Positions 33,780 through 43,358 are shown, counted from the first letter of the stretch. The stretch is 64,000 nt of DNA from an uncultured Collinsella sp. (GCA_900541235.1 UQIW01000002.1:1-64000), one strand, 5' to 3'. Notes: generated by a model from the letters alone, not told the origin. Numbers and translations are program-made.

Positions 33780-34232
33780 TTACGAACGAGCAGGAACCTT
33801 AAGATGCGCACCGGCGGCGAGCGAACCATGCTCCAGATGATTGACGTTACGGATCATGTCGGAAGTCTCTTGCGTGGAAAGGCCTTCGATTGGATATTCC
33901 TCGGCAAGCGACCAAAGAGAATCACCAGACTGAACGCGAATGGTCTCATAGGTAACGTTGGAAACGGACTCGGCATACGCGGCGTGACGAGCGCTAAAGA
34001 CCGACGTAGCGAGGACAAAGAAGAGCGTAAGCGCAACGGCAACGGCGACAATCGTCGGAACCTTCAGGGCAACGCGGCCCGGCGCGGCTACAGCCTGCTG
34101 ATTGCGAGCAGGCTTTACGGTCAAAGGCTGAAAGCCGGAGCGGCCACCCTGAACAACCGTAAAAGTGTATTCTGCAGACGTCTCGAGCTTAAGGGCGAGG
34201 TTTCCCTGGACCATATTCGTTGCGTTCATCAT
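33780..34232 (-). CDS. LysM domain membrane protein divergent from lexA (YneA-like)
   Basis: 150 aa; AGAGGAG upstream. A cytoplasmic N-terminus, one membrane segment (about residues 58-80; VPTIVAVAVALTLFFVLATS) and an extracellular LysM domain (YETIRVQSGDSLWSLAEEYP...). Its position, divergent from lexA across three SOS boxes, matches the SOS-induced division inhibitor YneA of Bacillus and related actinobacterial proteins. Function as a division inhibitor is inference from context and architecture. Confidence 0.82.
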   Translation of the reverse strand: MMNATNMVQGNLALKLETSAEYTFTVVQGGRSGFQPLTVKPARNQQAVAAPGRVALKVPTIVAVAVALTLFFVLATSVFSARHAAYAESVSNVTYETIRVQSGDSLWSLAEEYPIEGLSTQETSDMIRNVNHLEHGSLAAGAHLKVPARS

Positions 34233-34300
34233 GTTCTCCTCTCGCGTGTTTTGCTGAGAACAGTTTTATCAAGCCGCGCGGACAAAAATGTCTAGCGCGA

Positions 34301-34312
34301 GAACGAATGTTC
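34301..34312. promoter_or_regulatory. SOS box 1 (LexA site)
   Basis: GAACGAATGTTC, a perfect GAAC-N4-GTTC LexA operator, nearest to the LysM gene. Confidence 0.85.
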
Positions 34313-34328
34313 GGTTATTATTATCTTC

Positions 34329-34340
34329 GAACAGTTGTTC
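34329..34340. promoter_or_regulatory. SOS box 2 (LexA site)
   Basis: GAACAGTTGTTC, perfect GAAC-N4-GTTC, preceded by C as in the Gram-positive consensus CGAAC. Confidence 0.88.
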
Positions 34341-34356
34341 CTGTCAAGCAAAATTC

Positions 34357-34368
34357 GAACATTTGTTT
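34357..34368. promoter_or_regulatory. SOS box 3 (LexA site)
   Basis: GAACATTTGTTT, one change from consensus, 25 bases before the lexA start. Confidence 0.8.
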
Positions 34369-34392
34369 GACATGGGTAGAGAGGATGCCCTG

Positions 34393-35037
34393 ATGGCTCG
34401 CAAAATTACCAAGCGTCAGCAGCAAATTTACGACTTCATCAAGGAATATCAGCAGGAGAAGGGTTATCCGCCCAGTGTGCGCGAGATGGCATCTGCCGTG
34501 GGCCTTTCCTCCCCCAGCACCGTGCACGCCCACTTATCTGCCTTGGAGGCGCGCGGGCTGCTCAAGCGCGATGCCACCAAACCGCGCGCCCTGGAACTCT
34601 TTAACGAGGACGGCTCCTCTGTCTCAATTTCTAAATCTGACGAGCCCACCGCACCTCGCGGAACGGTCTCGCTACCGCTCGTTGGTCGCGTCGCGGCTGG
34701 GATTCCCATTCTGGCCGAGCAGAATATCGAAGACACTTTTACTATCCCGACCGAAATCGCCACTGATCAGGGTTCCTTTATCCTTGAGGTGCATGGGAGC
34801 TCAATGATCAATGTCGGCATCTTCAATGGCGATTACATCATCGTCCGTGAACAAAAGAGTGCCATGAACGGCGAAATCGTCGTGGCCATGATTGATGGTT
34901 CAGCGACCGTCAAGACGTTCTACAAGGAGCAGGGACGCGTACGCCTACAGCCTGAGAATGACACCATGGAGCCTATCTATGCAACAAATCCCGTTATTTT
35001 GGGCAAAGTCGTCGGCTTGATGCGCCGGTTCTCGTAA
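34393..35037 (+). CDS. lexA: LexA repressor
   Basis: 214 aa from ATG 34393 (GAGAGGA upstream). N-terminal winged helix (QQIYDFIKEYQQEKGYPPSVREMASAVGLSSPSTVHAHL), self-cleavage site Ala102-Gly103 in RVAAGIP, catalytic Ser137 (GSSM) and Lys174 (ATVKTF). It represses SOS genes and is cut when RecA filaments form. Three SOS boxes upstream show autoregulation. An ATG at 34372 is a possible alternative start. Its stop overlaps the next start (TAATG). Confidence 0.97.
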   Translation: MARKITKRQQQIYDFIKEYQQEKGYPPSVREMASAVGLSSPSTVHAHLSALEARGLLKRDATKPRALELFNEDGSSVSISKSDEPTAPRGTVSLPLVGRVAAGIPILAEQNIEDTFTIPTEIATDQGSFILEVHGSSMINVGIFNGDYIIVREQKSAMNGEIVVAMIDGSATVKTFYKEQGRVRLQPENDTMEPIYATNPVILGKVVGLMRRFS

Positions 35038-35740
35038 TGCAAAAACGCATCACCATCTTTGATACCGTCCGCGGGTTTACGATGATTTCAATGGCAGGTT
35101 TTCACGCTTGCTACGATCTCGCCTACCTGTACGGTTGGGATATGCCCTGGTTTACCCAGACTGTCTTTCAAGACATCTGGCGCGCCAGCATCAGCTGGGT
35201 ATTCTTGTTTATCGCGGGTTGGATGTGCACTCTTTCGCGCAACAATATCAAACGTGCCGCCAAATACGCCTTAGCAGCACTCGTCGTCTGGCTGGCAACA
35301 ACACTTGTCTCAGTCGATGATTCGGTTAATTTTGGCATCATCTACTGCATGGCCGCATGTACCGGCATCGTGGCGTTGACCGATCCCGTCCTTAAAAAGA
35401 TATCAGCGAGATGGGGCATGTCCCTATGCCTTGTGATGTTCGCCCTCACCTGGAGCATCCCCAAAACAATCTACCCTGTCCCCTACCTGGCGTGGCTGGG
35501 ATTTCCGAGCCCTGGGTTTGTCTCAGGTGATTACTACCCCATCATCCCGTTTATCTTTATGTATCTTGCAGGATACTTCGCCCACATATAGCGCAGGGAA
35601 TCGATAAGACCGTCCCTAGCTGGGCCTACGCCAACTCCCTGCCGGCGCTCGCCAGCCTTGGACGTTATGCACTACCCTTTTATCTGCTGCATCAGCCCAT
35701 TATACTGGGCATTTTGGAGCTCGCCTACTCGGTGCGATAA
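35037..35740 (+). pseudogene. Multipass acyltransferase-like membrane protein (DUF1624 type), frameshifted
   Basis: Starts on the lexA stop (TAATG). The first frame (35037-35591, 184 aa) begins MQKRITIFDTVRGFTMISM and has about six membrane helices, as in the heparan-alpha-glucosaminide N-acetyltransferase/DUF1624 family, then stops at TAG 35589-35591 within CACATATAGCG. The next frame continues the same protein (AQGIDKTVPSWAYANS..., FYLLHQPIILGIL) to TAA 35740. A one-base loss in the ATATA run explains it. Either the gene is truncated, phase-variable, or there is a sequencing error. The end overlaps the convergent hflX by 16 bases. Confidence 0.8.
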
Positions 35741-37014
35741 CGCTCGAGCCGCGGTGCGACACGAGCCGGCAGTTTCGCCACAATACGAACGCCATCCTCA
35801 AGATATTCCTCATGCAAAAGGGTCCCCTGCTCATGCACGAGTGTAATGAGCGCACCTTCACGATATGGAATGTCGGCTGAAAGCAGTACATCGGTGGCAG
35901 CTGCCTCGCGAGCAATGCGATCGACGAGATCGTCGAGCCCCTCGCCCGTTTGGGCCGAGAACAGAACGGCTTCCGGAAAACGACGACGGAAACTTAATCG
36001 ATCAACGCTATCGAGAAGATCGATTTTATTGAATACGGTCAGCGTTAGGCGCTCTCCGGCGCCGATCTCATCAAGCACGCGGTCGACAGCCTCCAGCTGT
36101 CGCTCATAGTCCTCGTCAGACGCATCTACGACTTTGAGAATTAGATCGGCACCCAACACCTCGGACAGCGTCGATTTAAAGGCATCGACAAGACCATGCG
36201 GCAGCTTTTGAATAAAGCCGACGGTATCGGTAATCGTCATTCCGCGACCGCCGGGCAGGCGATACGAACGCGTCGTCGGGTCGAGCGTAGCAAACAGCTT
36301 GTCCTGCGAAAGTACCGTAGAGCCTGTCAGGCGATTGAGCAACGTCGATTTACCGGCATTGGTATAACCGGCTAACGCGACGCGAAACGCCGGTGACTCA
36401 ATACGACTCTTGGATTGAACATCACGACGCTGTTCAACCTGCTTGATCTCACGACGAAGCGCAGCGATCTTATTACGAATGAGGCGACGGTCGACCTCGA
36501 GCTGACTTTCGCCCTGACCAAAGCGTGAGCCGATGCCGCCGCGCGTCTGTTCCTTGGCGAGATGGCTCCACATGCCGCGCAGACGAGGCAACAGATATTG
36601 AAGCTGCGCCAGCTGTACCTGTAGGCGTCCCTCACGCGTCTGAGCATGCAGGCCAAAGATATCCAAGATCAGTGCCGTACGATCGATAATCTTTACCGGC
36701 TCGCCCACGGCTTTCTCCAAATAGGATTGCTGCGAGGGCGTCAGGTCGTCGTCAAAAATAACGACATCGGCATCCATGCGATGTACCAGACCGCACAGCT
36801 CCTCTACCTTACCGGAACCGATAAATGATTTGGGATACGGCTTTACCAAACGCTGAGACAAGCGAGCCACGCACTGGGCACCAGCCGTGTGGGCAAGGCG
36901 CTCCAGCTCATCGAGCGATCGATCGAGTGGCCATGCATTGTCGCGCCACTCAACACCAACCAAAATGGCACGCTCGGGCTCGGGTGCCGTGGGAACAAGG
37001 GGGAAACGAGCCAT
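35725..37014 (-). CDS. hflX: GTPase HflX
   Basis: 429 aa. N-terminal domain with SQRLVKPYPKSFIGSGKVEEL, a coiled-coil region, then the G domain: GYTNAGKSTLLNRL, DTVGFIQKLPH and NKIDL. HflX splits and rescues stalled or heat-damaged ribosomes. Its start overlaps the stop of miaA, and the miaB-miaA-hflX order is typical. Confidence 0.95.
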   Translation of the reverse strand: MARFPLVPTAPEPERAILVGVEWRDNAWPLDRSLDELERLAHTAGAQCVARLSQRLVKPYPKSFIGSGKVEELCGLVHRMDADVVIFDDDLTPSQQSYLEKAVGEPVKIIDRTALILDIFGLHAQTREGRLQVQLAQLQYLLPRLRGMWSHLAKEQTRGGIGSRFGQGESQLEVDRRLIRNKIAALRREIKQVEQRRDVQSKSRIESPAFRVALAGYTNAGKSTLLNRLTGSTVLSQDKLFATLDPTTRSYRLPGGRGMTITDTVGFIQKLPHGLVDAFKSTLSEVLGADLILKVVDASDEDYERQLEAVDRVLDEIGAGERLTLTVFNKIDLLDSVDRLSFRRRFPEAVLFSAQTGEGLDDLVDRIAREAAATDVLLSADIPYREGALITLVHEQGTLLHEEYLEDGVRIVAKLPARVAPRLERYRTE

Positions 37015-37952
37015 TAGGCAGCCTCAATACGATGCAGGATATCAGCAACGACCTCATCGATCGTACATTCATCCATATCAAACCACGCGATACGGTCATC
37101 GCGCTTAAACCACGAAAGCTGACGTTTGGCATAGCGACGCGAACGCATCTTAATGAGTTCGCGAGCCTCATCCATGCTCGTCACGCCATTGAAAGCATCG
37201 ATGATCTCTTTATAGCCAATTGCCTGCATCGAAGTCAGGGCATCTCCCAGCCCCTGGTCCATAAGACCGCGAACCTCATCAACAAGACCCTGCTCAAACA
37301 TCACATCGACACGTAGGTTAATGCGTTCATAGAGCACCTCGCGATTTCGCGTCAGGCCAAACCATAACGCATGATAATGCTCGCGCGGAACACTAAACTG
37401 CGACTTTTGTTGCGCATAGGAAACGCCATCATCGTGCATTTCGAGCGCGCGAATCACACGCCGCACGTTATGCGGATGAATAACAGCAGCTGATTCTGGA
37501 TCGCGCTCGGCAAGCAGGGCATGCAGTTCTTCCTCGCCAATACGCTCGGCAAGCTCCTGATACCCCGCGCGACGATCGTCCTCAAGCTCGCCCGAGGGAA
37601 AATCCATCTCATCCAGGGCGGCCTTGAGATACAAGCCTGTGCCCCCGCAAAACACCGGTAGGCGGCCCTCGCCAAGCAAACGCTCAACATGCGCGCGAGC
37701 GTCAGCCTGATAAAGCGCCGCAGAGTACGCCACACCCGGCTCTACAATGTCGACGAGACGCAGCGGCGCCGTACACTCATCGGGCGCCATCTTTGCGGTA
37801 CCGATGTCCATGCCGCGATAGATTTGCATCGCATCGCACGACAGCACTTCGGACGAAAGACGAGCCGCCAAACGGTCGGCAACACCACTCTTACCAACCG
37901 CCGTCGGACCGACGATCGCAACGGCGGAAAGACCTGCCCCGGGAGAAACCAT
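37014..37952 (-). CDS. miaA: tRNA dimethylallyltransferase
   Basis: 312 aa. P-loop GPTAVGKSGVADRLA, CDAMQIYRGMDIGTAK, and FCGGTGLYLKAALDEM. It adds a dimethylallyl group to A37 of tRNAs reading UNN codons; MiaB, encoded directly upstream, then thiomethylates the same base. Overlaps both neighbours by one base. Confidence 0.96.
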   Translation of the reverse strand: MVSPGAGLSAVAIVGPTAVGKSGVADRLAARLSSEVLSCDAMQIYRGMDIGTAKMAPDECTAPLRLVDIVEPGVAYSAALYQADARAHVERLLGEGRLPVFCGGTGLYLKAALDEMDFPSGELEDDRRAGYQELAERIGEEELHALLAERDPESAAVIHPHNVRRVIRALEMHDDGVSYAQQKSQFSVPREHYHALWFGLTRNREVLYERINLRVDVMFEQGLVDEVRGLMDQGLGDALTSMQAIGYKEIIDAFNGVTSMDEARELIKMRSRRYAKRQLSWFKRDDRIAWFDMDECTIDEVVADILHRIEAA

Positions 37953-39328
37953 TAGCGCGGCTCGCCCACAACGGAGCCGGACAAATACCAGGTCTTGGCA
38001 ACGTCAACGTCAACATCAACGATCTTGCCAACAAGCTGATCGATGCTGTAACCCTCGGGGATAGGCGCATGCACGGTCTGATTCTTGGGACTCTTGCCCA
38101 GCAGGACCGCGTCGTTCTTTTTACTCGTTCCCTCAATGAGCGCCGGCACCACAGTATGAAGCTCACCCTGGTTGTACTCGTGCGCCGTGGTCTCGATAAC
38201 CTTAACCAGGCGGTTGAAACGCTCGAGAATAACCTCATGCGGCGTAGGATCGTCAATCTCGGCGGCCGGGGTACCGGCGCGCTTGGAATAGATGAAGGTA
38301 TAGGCCTGAGCATAGCGGACCGTCTCGGCAAGTGAGAGCGTCTGCTCAAAGTCTTCTTCAGTCTCGCCCGGGAAGCCAACGATAATGTCGGTCGAGAGCG
38401 CGATATCGGGCATGCGGTTGCGAATGCGATCGACCAGGCCCAGATAGTCCTCGCGTGTATAACGGCGATTCATCTCTTTGAGGATCCGTGTCGAACCTGA
38501 CTGGACGGCCAGGTGCAACTGCGGCATAACGGCAGGCGTCTCGGCCATGGCGTCGATGGTCTCGGGGAGCAGATCCTTGGGATGCGAAGACGTAAAGAAG
38601 ATGCGCTCCACACCCGTATCGCCCACGGCACGCAGCAGATCGGCAAAACGCGGCTTGCCAAACAGATCGCGACCATATGAGTTAACGTTTTGGCCCAGCA
38701 GCGTAATCTCACGCACGCCCTGGCGCACCAAACCGGTCACCTCGTCGACAATCTCCTCGAAGGGGCGACTTTTTTCGCGACCGCGCACGTACGGCACGAT
38801 GCAATAGGTGCAGAAATTATTGCAGCCCGTCATGATGGGCACCCAGGCGTGATACTGGGTCTCGCGATGCCACGGCATGCTCATGGCATCCGTATCCTCA
38901 TGCTCATTGGTGCGGATATGACGCTTACCATCAAGGAACGCCTCGGCAATGAGCTCGGCCACATGTGCGATGGAATGCGTGCCAAAGATGACATTGACGT
39001 TATCGACGTTGGTGAGCAGGCCCTCTCCATCACGCTGCGCGATGCAGCCGCCCACGGCAACCACACGCTTGCCCGAAGGCGAAGGCGGCAGGCTTTTGCA
39101 GGAATTGCACTGACCGTACAGGCGAGTATCGGCGGCCTCACGCACACAGCATGTCATGAAGACAACGATATCGGCATGCTCGGGATCGAGCGCCATGAGG
39201 CAGCCATACGAATCAAGCAGACCGCTCACACGCTCGGAGTCGTGCTGATTCATCTGACAGCCAAAGGTGCGGATAAAGTAGGTTTTACCGGCAAGAATAT
39301 CGCGTACGGAACGCTGGTCCATGTGCAT
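37952..39328 (-). CDS. miaB: tRNA methylthiotransferase MiaB
   Basis: 458 aa (an ATG two codons later is equally possible). N-terminal UPF0004 domain with Cys in TFGCQMNQHDSE and TCCVREAAD, radical SAM motif CNNFCTYCIVPYVRGREKSR (CX3CX2C), and a C-terminal TRAM domain. It converts i6A37 to ms2i6A37. First gene of a miaB-miaA-hflX unit. Confidence 0.96.
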   Translation of the reverse strand: MHMDQRSVRDILAGKTYFIRTFGCQMNQHDSERVSGLLDSYGCLMALDPEHADIVVFMTCCVREAADTRLYGQCNSCKSLPPSPSGKRVVAVGGCIAQRDGEGLLTNVDNVNVIFGTHSIAHVAELIAEAFLDGKRHIRTNEHEDTDAMSMPWHRETQYHAWVPIMTGCNNFCTYCIVPYVRGREKSRPFEEIVDEVTGLVRQGVREITLLGQNVNSYGRDLFGKPRFADLLRAVGDTGVERIFFTSSHPKDLLPETIDAMAETPAVMPQLHLAVQSGSTRILKEMNRRYTREDYLGLVDRIRNRMPDIALSTDIIVGFPGETEEDFEQTLSLAETVRYAQAYTFIYSKRAGTPAAEIDDPTPHEVILERFNRLVKVIETTAHEYNQGELHTVVPALIEGTSKKNDAVLLGKSPKNQTVHAPIPEGYSIDQLVGKIVDVDVDVAKTWYLSGSVVGEPR

Positions 39329-39367
39329 AAGTCCTAACGATGGGGAGCGAAACGAGGCAAGCAGAAG

Positions 39368-39685
39368 CTATGCCACAGGCTTAACATCATCCATGACGAC
39401 GTTATCCATAGCAGCTCGATTGATCTGGTGAACGTAGATAGAAAGGCGGATGGCCGTGCGCGACTCCCCGTTAATGAGGATGTCGGAGAACACAGGCGCG
39501 CAGGAAATATCAAAACCGGTTGGAATCAAAAAACCGCGCGCGATAGCAACGGCCTTAATGGCCTGGTTGACAGCACCGGCACCGACACACTGGATGTTGA
39601 CGGGTACACCATCCTTGACCATGCCGGCGATGGCGCCGGCAACGGACGCGGGCGATGATTTGCTTGATACCTTCAGGCAATCCAT
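39368..39685 (-). CDS. spoVS: SpoVS family protein
   Basis: 105 aa from ATG 39685 (AGGAG upstream). MDCLKVSSKSSPASVAGAIAGMV, QCVGAGAVNQAIKAVAIARG and PVFSDILINGESRTAIRLSI are the conserved SpoVS (Alba-related) sequence. In Bacillus it affects sporulation; in non-sporulating actinobacteria its role is unknown. It lies downstream of rny, as in Bacillus, with a GHKL ATPase between. Confidence 0.95.
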   Translation of the reverse strand: MDCLKVSSKSSPASVAGAIAGMVKDGVPVNIQCVGAGAVNQAIKAVAIARGFLIPTGFDISCAPVFSDILINGESRTAIRLSIYVHQINRAAMDNVVMDDVKPVA

Positions 39686-39759
39686 GAAGAAACTCCTGCG
39701 TTTAAAAGTACGTTTTAACTGCAATAACTTTATCGTACCGAGTGGACTCGGTAAAGGCA

Positions 39760-40845
39760 CTATTCCTCTTTGGCAAGATCGAAGGTCACGGTGATTCGAT
39801 CACGCGAAACACGGATCTTTGGGTCGCCGCAAAGATTGAGATAGTACCGGGCGGCAAGGTCATTAAAGTCGCGCTCCACAGCACGCGAAAACTGTGCCAT
39901 GTCATCCTTGGCAATACGCAGCCCACGACGATCCTTCGCGAGATCGACAGGAGCCGGCGCATGCGAGGATGAGTCACGCTCGCGCAGCAGACGCGCAGTC
40001 ACACCGCGAACGGGCTTAATCTGCCCTGCCAAAATGCGATGGGCCGTGCGCTCGGACATCTCAAGACCCAAACCCGAACAAATACGAATAAAGTCCTCGG
40101 CATCAGAGGCAAGGCCTAAACGATCGACAACCGGAAGCTCGCTCTCATCATCAATAAACAGGAGACGAGACGTATCGAGCCGACTTGACGCCTGAGCATA
40201 AAGGGTCGCGGCAATCTCAGACGGAGAACCAAGATAGACATCGCAACCACGCAACTCCTCGAGCGCAAACTCACAGGCAGCGCGAATAATATTATGCGGA
40301 CCGCGAGCACAGACATAACGTCCGTCCTCATCCTTGACGGCCTGGGGCCAGCTGGACTGATCGGCACGCTCGCTGAGGCGGTCGGCCGCAACGCTCACCT
40401 TAAAGGCTGAGCCAAGATCGACACCAGACGTGACCACGCGGGCCTCGTCGGTGTTCTGCTTGATCGAAAACAATGCCATGCCACGACCGTGAACGCCCCA
40501 ACGGTCCATCTTCATGCTCTCGAGCTTTGAGGTAACGCGAGCATCGAAGATTCGCTCTTGCATATCCTGCGGAACACCCGAGCCGTTATCCAGAAAGACA
40601 AGCGTGCGGACGCCATCTTCCTTGGTCGTGGCGAGATAGACCTTGTCGGCGCCGGCATCGCGAGCATTACGGAGCATTTCGATGACGATATCCTCGACAT
40701 GCTGAATGTCGTGCTTTGCCTGGCGCCGCTCGGCCTCCGAAACGCGGAGGCGGACATACCCCTCGCCAAGGTTCTCCTCGACGCGAAGGTTGCCCTCCCC
40801 CGACATCGACGCGATAAATGAGATGAGCTCGTTCGCGTCGCTCAT
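39760..40845 (-). CDS. GHKL (HSP90/MutL-like) ATPase domain protein
   Basis: 361 aa. The N-terminal half has a Bergerat ATP fold: EDIVIEMLRNARDAGADKV (N box), LVFLDNGSGVP (G1) and WGVHGRGMALFS (G2). The C-terminal half is unrelated to MutL or HSP90 domains that I recognise. It is placed between rny and spoVS one base after rny, so it probably works with them; the linkage suggests a role in RNA turnover or cell development. Exact function unknown. Confidence 0.75.
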   Translation of the reverse strand: MSDANELISFIASMSGEGNLRVEENLGEGYVRLRVSEAERRQAKHDIQHVEDIVIEMLRNARDAGADKVYLATTKEDGVRTLVFLDNGSGVPQDMQERIFDARVTSKLESMKMDRWGVHGRGMALFSIKQNTDEARVVTSGVDLGSAFKVSVAADRLSERADQSSWPQAVKDEDGRYVCARGPHNIIRAACEFALEELRGCDVYLGSPSEIAATLYAQASSRLDTSRLLFIDDESELPVVDRLGLASDAEDFIRICSGLGLEMSERTAHRILAGQIKPVRGVTARLLRERDSSSHAPAPVDLAKDRRGLRIAKDDMAQFSRAVERDFNDLAARYYLNLCGDPKIRVSRDRITVTFDLAKEE

Positions 40846-40846
40846 A

Positions 40847-42403
40847 TTATTTAGCGATATCGACAGCGCGGCTCTCGCGAATCACGACGACGCGCACCTG
40901 ACCGGGATACTCCATCTCTTCCTCGATCTGATGGGCGATATCGTGAGCCAGAACCGTGGACTGGGCATCGGAGATCTTGTCCGGCTGAACCATGACATGG
41001 ACCTCGCGACCAGCCTGCATGGCATAGGTACGCTCGACGCCGTCATGGGAGTTGGCGATCTCCTCGAGCTTCTCAAGGCGCTTGATGTAGTTCTCGGCAG
41101 ACTCGCGACGGGCACCGGGGCGAGAGGCTGAGACAGCATCGGCGGCCTGCACCAGGACATCGAGCACCGTGTTGGGGTCGACATCGGCATGGTGAGCCTC
41201 GATAGCGTGGACGATAACGGGCTTCTCGCCATAACGACGGGCGAGCTCGGCGCCGATGACGGCATGCGGGCCCTCGACGTCGTGGTCAATTGCCTTGCCC
41301 AGGTCGTGAAGCAGACCGGCGCGCTTGGCGGTCACAACGTCCAGGCCAAGCTCGGAAGCCATCACGCCGCAGAGATCAGAGACCTCGAGGGAGTGCTGAA
41401 GCACGTTCTGACCAAACGAGGTACGGTAGCGCAAGGCACCAAGGGTCTTGACGATCTCGGGGTGCAGGTCGTGGATGCCAGTATCGAAGGCAGCCTGCTC
41501 GCCAGCCTCGCGCACGCGCTGCTGAACCAGGTCGGCAGCCTTGTGATACATCTCCTCGATGCGGGCAGGGTGAATGCGGCCGTCGGCGATGAGGTTCTCG
41601 AGGGCGACACGGGCGGTCTCACGACGGACCGGGTCGAAGCTCGAAAGAACGACGGTCTCGGGCGTGTCGTCGATCACGAGGTTGACGCCGGAAACCTGCT
41701 CGAAGGTGCGGATGTTGCGACCCTCGCGACCGATAATACGGCCCTTGAGGTCATCAGAGGGAATGTGCACGGAGGTAACGGTGACCTCGGCAGTGTGGTC
41801 GGCAGCGCAGCGCTGAATCGCCAGGGACAGAATCTCCTGGGCGGTCTTGTGGCACTCGGCGCGAACCTGCTGCTCGGACTCGCGAATGATCGTGGCGGCC
41901 TCGTGGGTGACCTCGCCGCGAACCTTATCGAGGAGCTCCTTGTGGGCATCCTCGCGGGTAAGGTCGGCGATACGCTCGAGCTCGGAGGTCTGCTTTGCGC
42001 AGAGCTCCTCGAGCTCACGGGAGCGCTTCTCGACCTGACCGGCCTGACTGGACAGCTGATGCTCGCGCTTGTCGAGAGCGTCGTTGCGGCGATCAAGGGA
42101 TTCCTCGCGCTGCATCACGCGGTTCTCGAGCGTACGAATCTCGCTCTTACGCTGCTTGTCCTCGGCCTCGGCGGCCTGCTTGTTCTTGATGATCTCCTCT
42201 TTAGCCTCGAGCAGAGCCTCTTTTTTGAGGGTCTCGGCCTGACGCTTTGCATCGCCGATCAGGGACTCAGCCTGTGCGTGTGCCGACTGGATCTTTTCGT
42301 CGGCCTCATGAAGACTACCCTGCTTGGCGGTGCGCATGTAGGCAATGGCGGCGATGGCACCTAAAACGATGCCAACGAGCGCTGCGATGATAGGCATGCT
42401 CAC
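40847..42403 (-). CDS. rny: Ribonuclease Y
   Basis: 518 aa. One N-terminal membrane segment, a long coiled coil (about 30-200), KH domain (VHIPSDDLKGRIIGREGRNIRTFE) and HD domain with HSLEVSDLCGVMASELG and AGLLHDLGKAIDH. RNase Y is a membrane-bound endonuclease that begins mRNA decay. RNase J and PNPase are also encoded in this window. Promoter seen at 42564-42592. Confidence 0.97.
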   Translation of the reverse strand: MSMPIIAALVGIVLGAIAAIAYMRTAKQGSLHEADEKIQSAHAQAESLIGDAKRQAETLKKEALLEAKEEIIKNKQAAEAEDKQRKSEIRTLENRVMQREESLDRRNDALDKREHQLSSQAGQVEKRSRELEELCAKQTSELERIADLTREDAHKELLDKVRGEVTHEAATIIRESEQQVRAECHKTAQEILSLAIQRCAADHTAEVTVTSVHIPSDDLKGRIIGREGRNIRTFEQVSGVNLVIDDTPETVVLSSFDPVRRETARVALENLIADGRIHPARIEEMYHKAADLVQQRVREAGEQAAFDTGIHDLHPEIVKTLGALRYRTSFGQNVLQHSLEVSDLCGVMASELGLDVVTAKRAGLLHDLGKAIDHDVEGPHAVIGAELARRYGEKPVIVHAIEAHHADVDPNTVLDVLVQAADAVSASRPGARRESAENYIKRLEKLEEIANSHDGVERTYAMQAGREVHVMVQPDKISDAQSTVLAHDIAHQIEEEMEYPGQVRVVVIRESRAVDIAK

Positions 42404-42654
42404 TCCTTTTTATGGATTCGTTACACAACAAAGCGAACCGTCCTTACGAACGGCTCGCGACATTTGAGTAATATGGGCGCAGCTTATGCGGGTCGGATAC
42501 AGATAAACATATAAACAAACTCATCACAGATGAGCACATATCACAAAGCAAATGACAGTGTTTATCGTACGTTGAACCACAACAACTGTCAAATAAATGG
42601 CCCCAGTACGGCGGCTAAAACGCGGTGAACGGCAGGACCACAAAACGCATACGC
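42404..42654 (-). promoter_or_regulatory. rny promoter and 5' leader
   Basis: On the minus strand TTGACA (complement of 42587-42592), a 17-base spacer and TACGAT (complement of 42564-42569) form a good promoter about 160 bases before rny. The leader contains a GC hairpin around 42432-42460 (arms ACCGTC.. and GAACGGCT) and a ribosome site AAAGGAG. The long leader may allow self-regulation, as decay enzymes often do. Confidence 0.6.
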
Positions 42655-43347
42655 CTAAACCGCACATTCCTCGCATTCGGCATCGAGACGTGCCTTAACG
42701 GCATCGGCGGCGATGTGATACGAGAAGCCCTTGCCCATCAAAAACCGAACCAGTTTTTCGAATCCGCGCGTCTCTGGAACACGCCGCTTGGCGAGCAGGG
42801 CTGACGCACGCGCCAAATCGTCTTCGACGGCAAAATAATCCTCGGGATAACCGGGAATGTCATCGAGCACAACATGACGTCGCTTGAGCTCGGTCTCGAT
42901 TTTGCGCTGTCCCCAACCGCGCCGCTTGCGTTCCTCGATAAAGTACGAGCAAAAGCGGTTCTCGTCTAAAAAGCGATACTCGGTGGCGCGCTCGACGGCG
43001 AAATCAATCGCGGGCTGGCGAAAGCCGTAGCGAGCCAACTTGTCACGGACCTCACCCGTCGCATGGTCGCGGCGCGATAACATCTCGGTCACCATGGTAA
43101 GTGCACATTTACGCTCGATGAGCTGCACCGCCTCACGAAAGTTGTCCCAATCACAGGGAAGATCGGGGCGGTTTTTGACATACAGCCGCGCGACCCGCAC
43201 GGGAATCCAAATGGACCGCTCAAAACCGCCCTCAAGCTCACAATCGATATGTGCGCAAGGCTTTTTGGACGCATACCCGCTCGAGAACGAGGAGGCCGCC
43301 TTCTTATCGGGAAAGACGACCGTGGCCTCGGTCACCGTATACGACAT
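42655..43347 (-). CDS. recX: Regulatory protein RecX
   Basis: 230 aa. The C-terminal two thirds consist of RecX repeats (KCALTMVTEMLSRRDHATGEVRDKLARYGF, FCSYFIEERKRRGWGQRKIETEL). An N-terminal extension of about 65 residues is unlike E. coli RecX. RecX inhibits or modulates RecA filaments; recA lies 11 bases upstream on the same strand, so both share the SOS promoter. Confidence 0.92.
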   Translation of the reverse strand: MSYTVTEATVVFPDKKAASSFSSGYASKKPCAHIDCELEGGFERSIWIPVRVARLYVKNRPDLPCDWDNFREAVQLIERKCALTMVTEMLSRRDHATGEVRDKLARYGFRQPAIDFAVERATEYRFLDENRFCSYFIEERKRRGWGQRKIETELKRRHVVLDDIPGYPEDYFAVEDDLARASALLAKRRVPETRGFEKLVRFLMGKGFSYHIAADAVKARLDAECEECAV

Positions 43348-43358
43348 GAGCGTAACCG

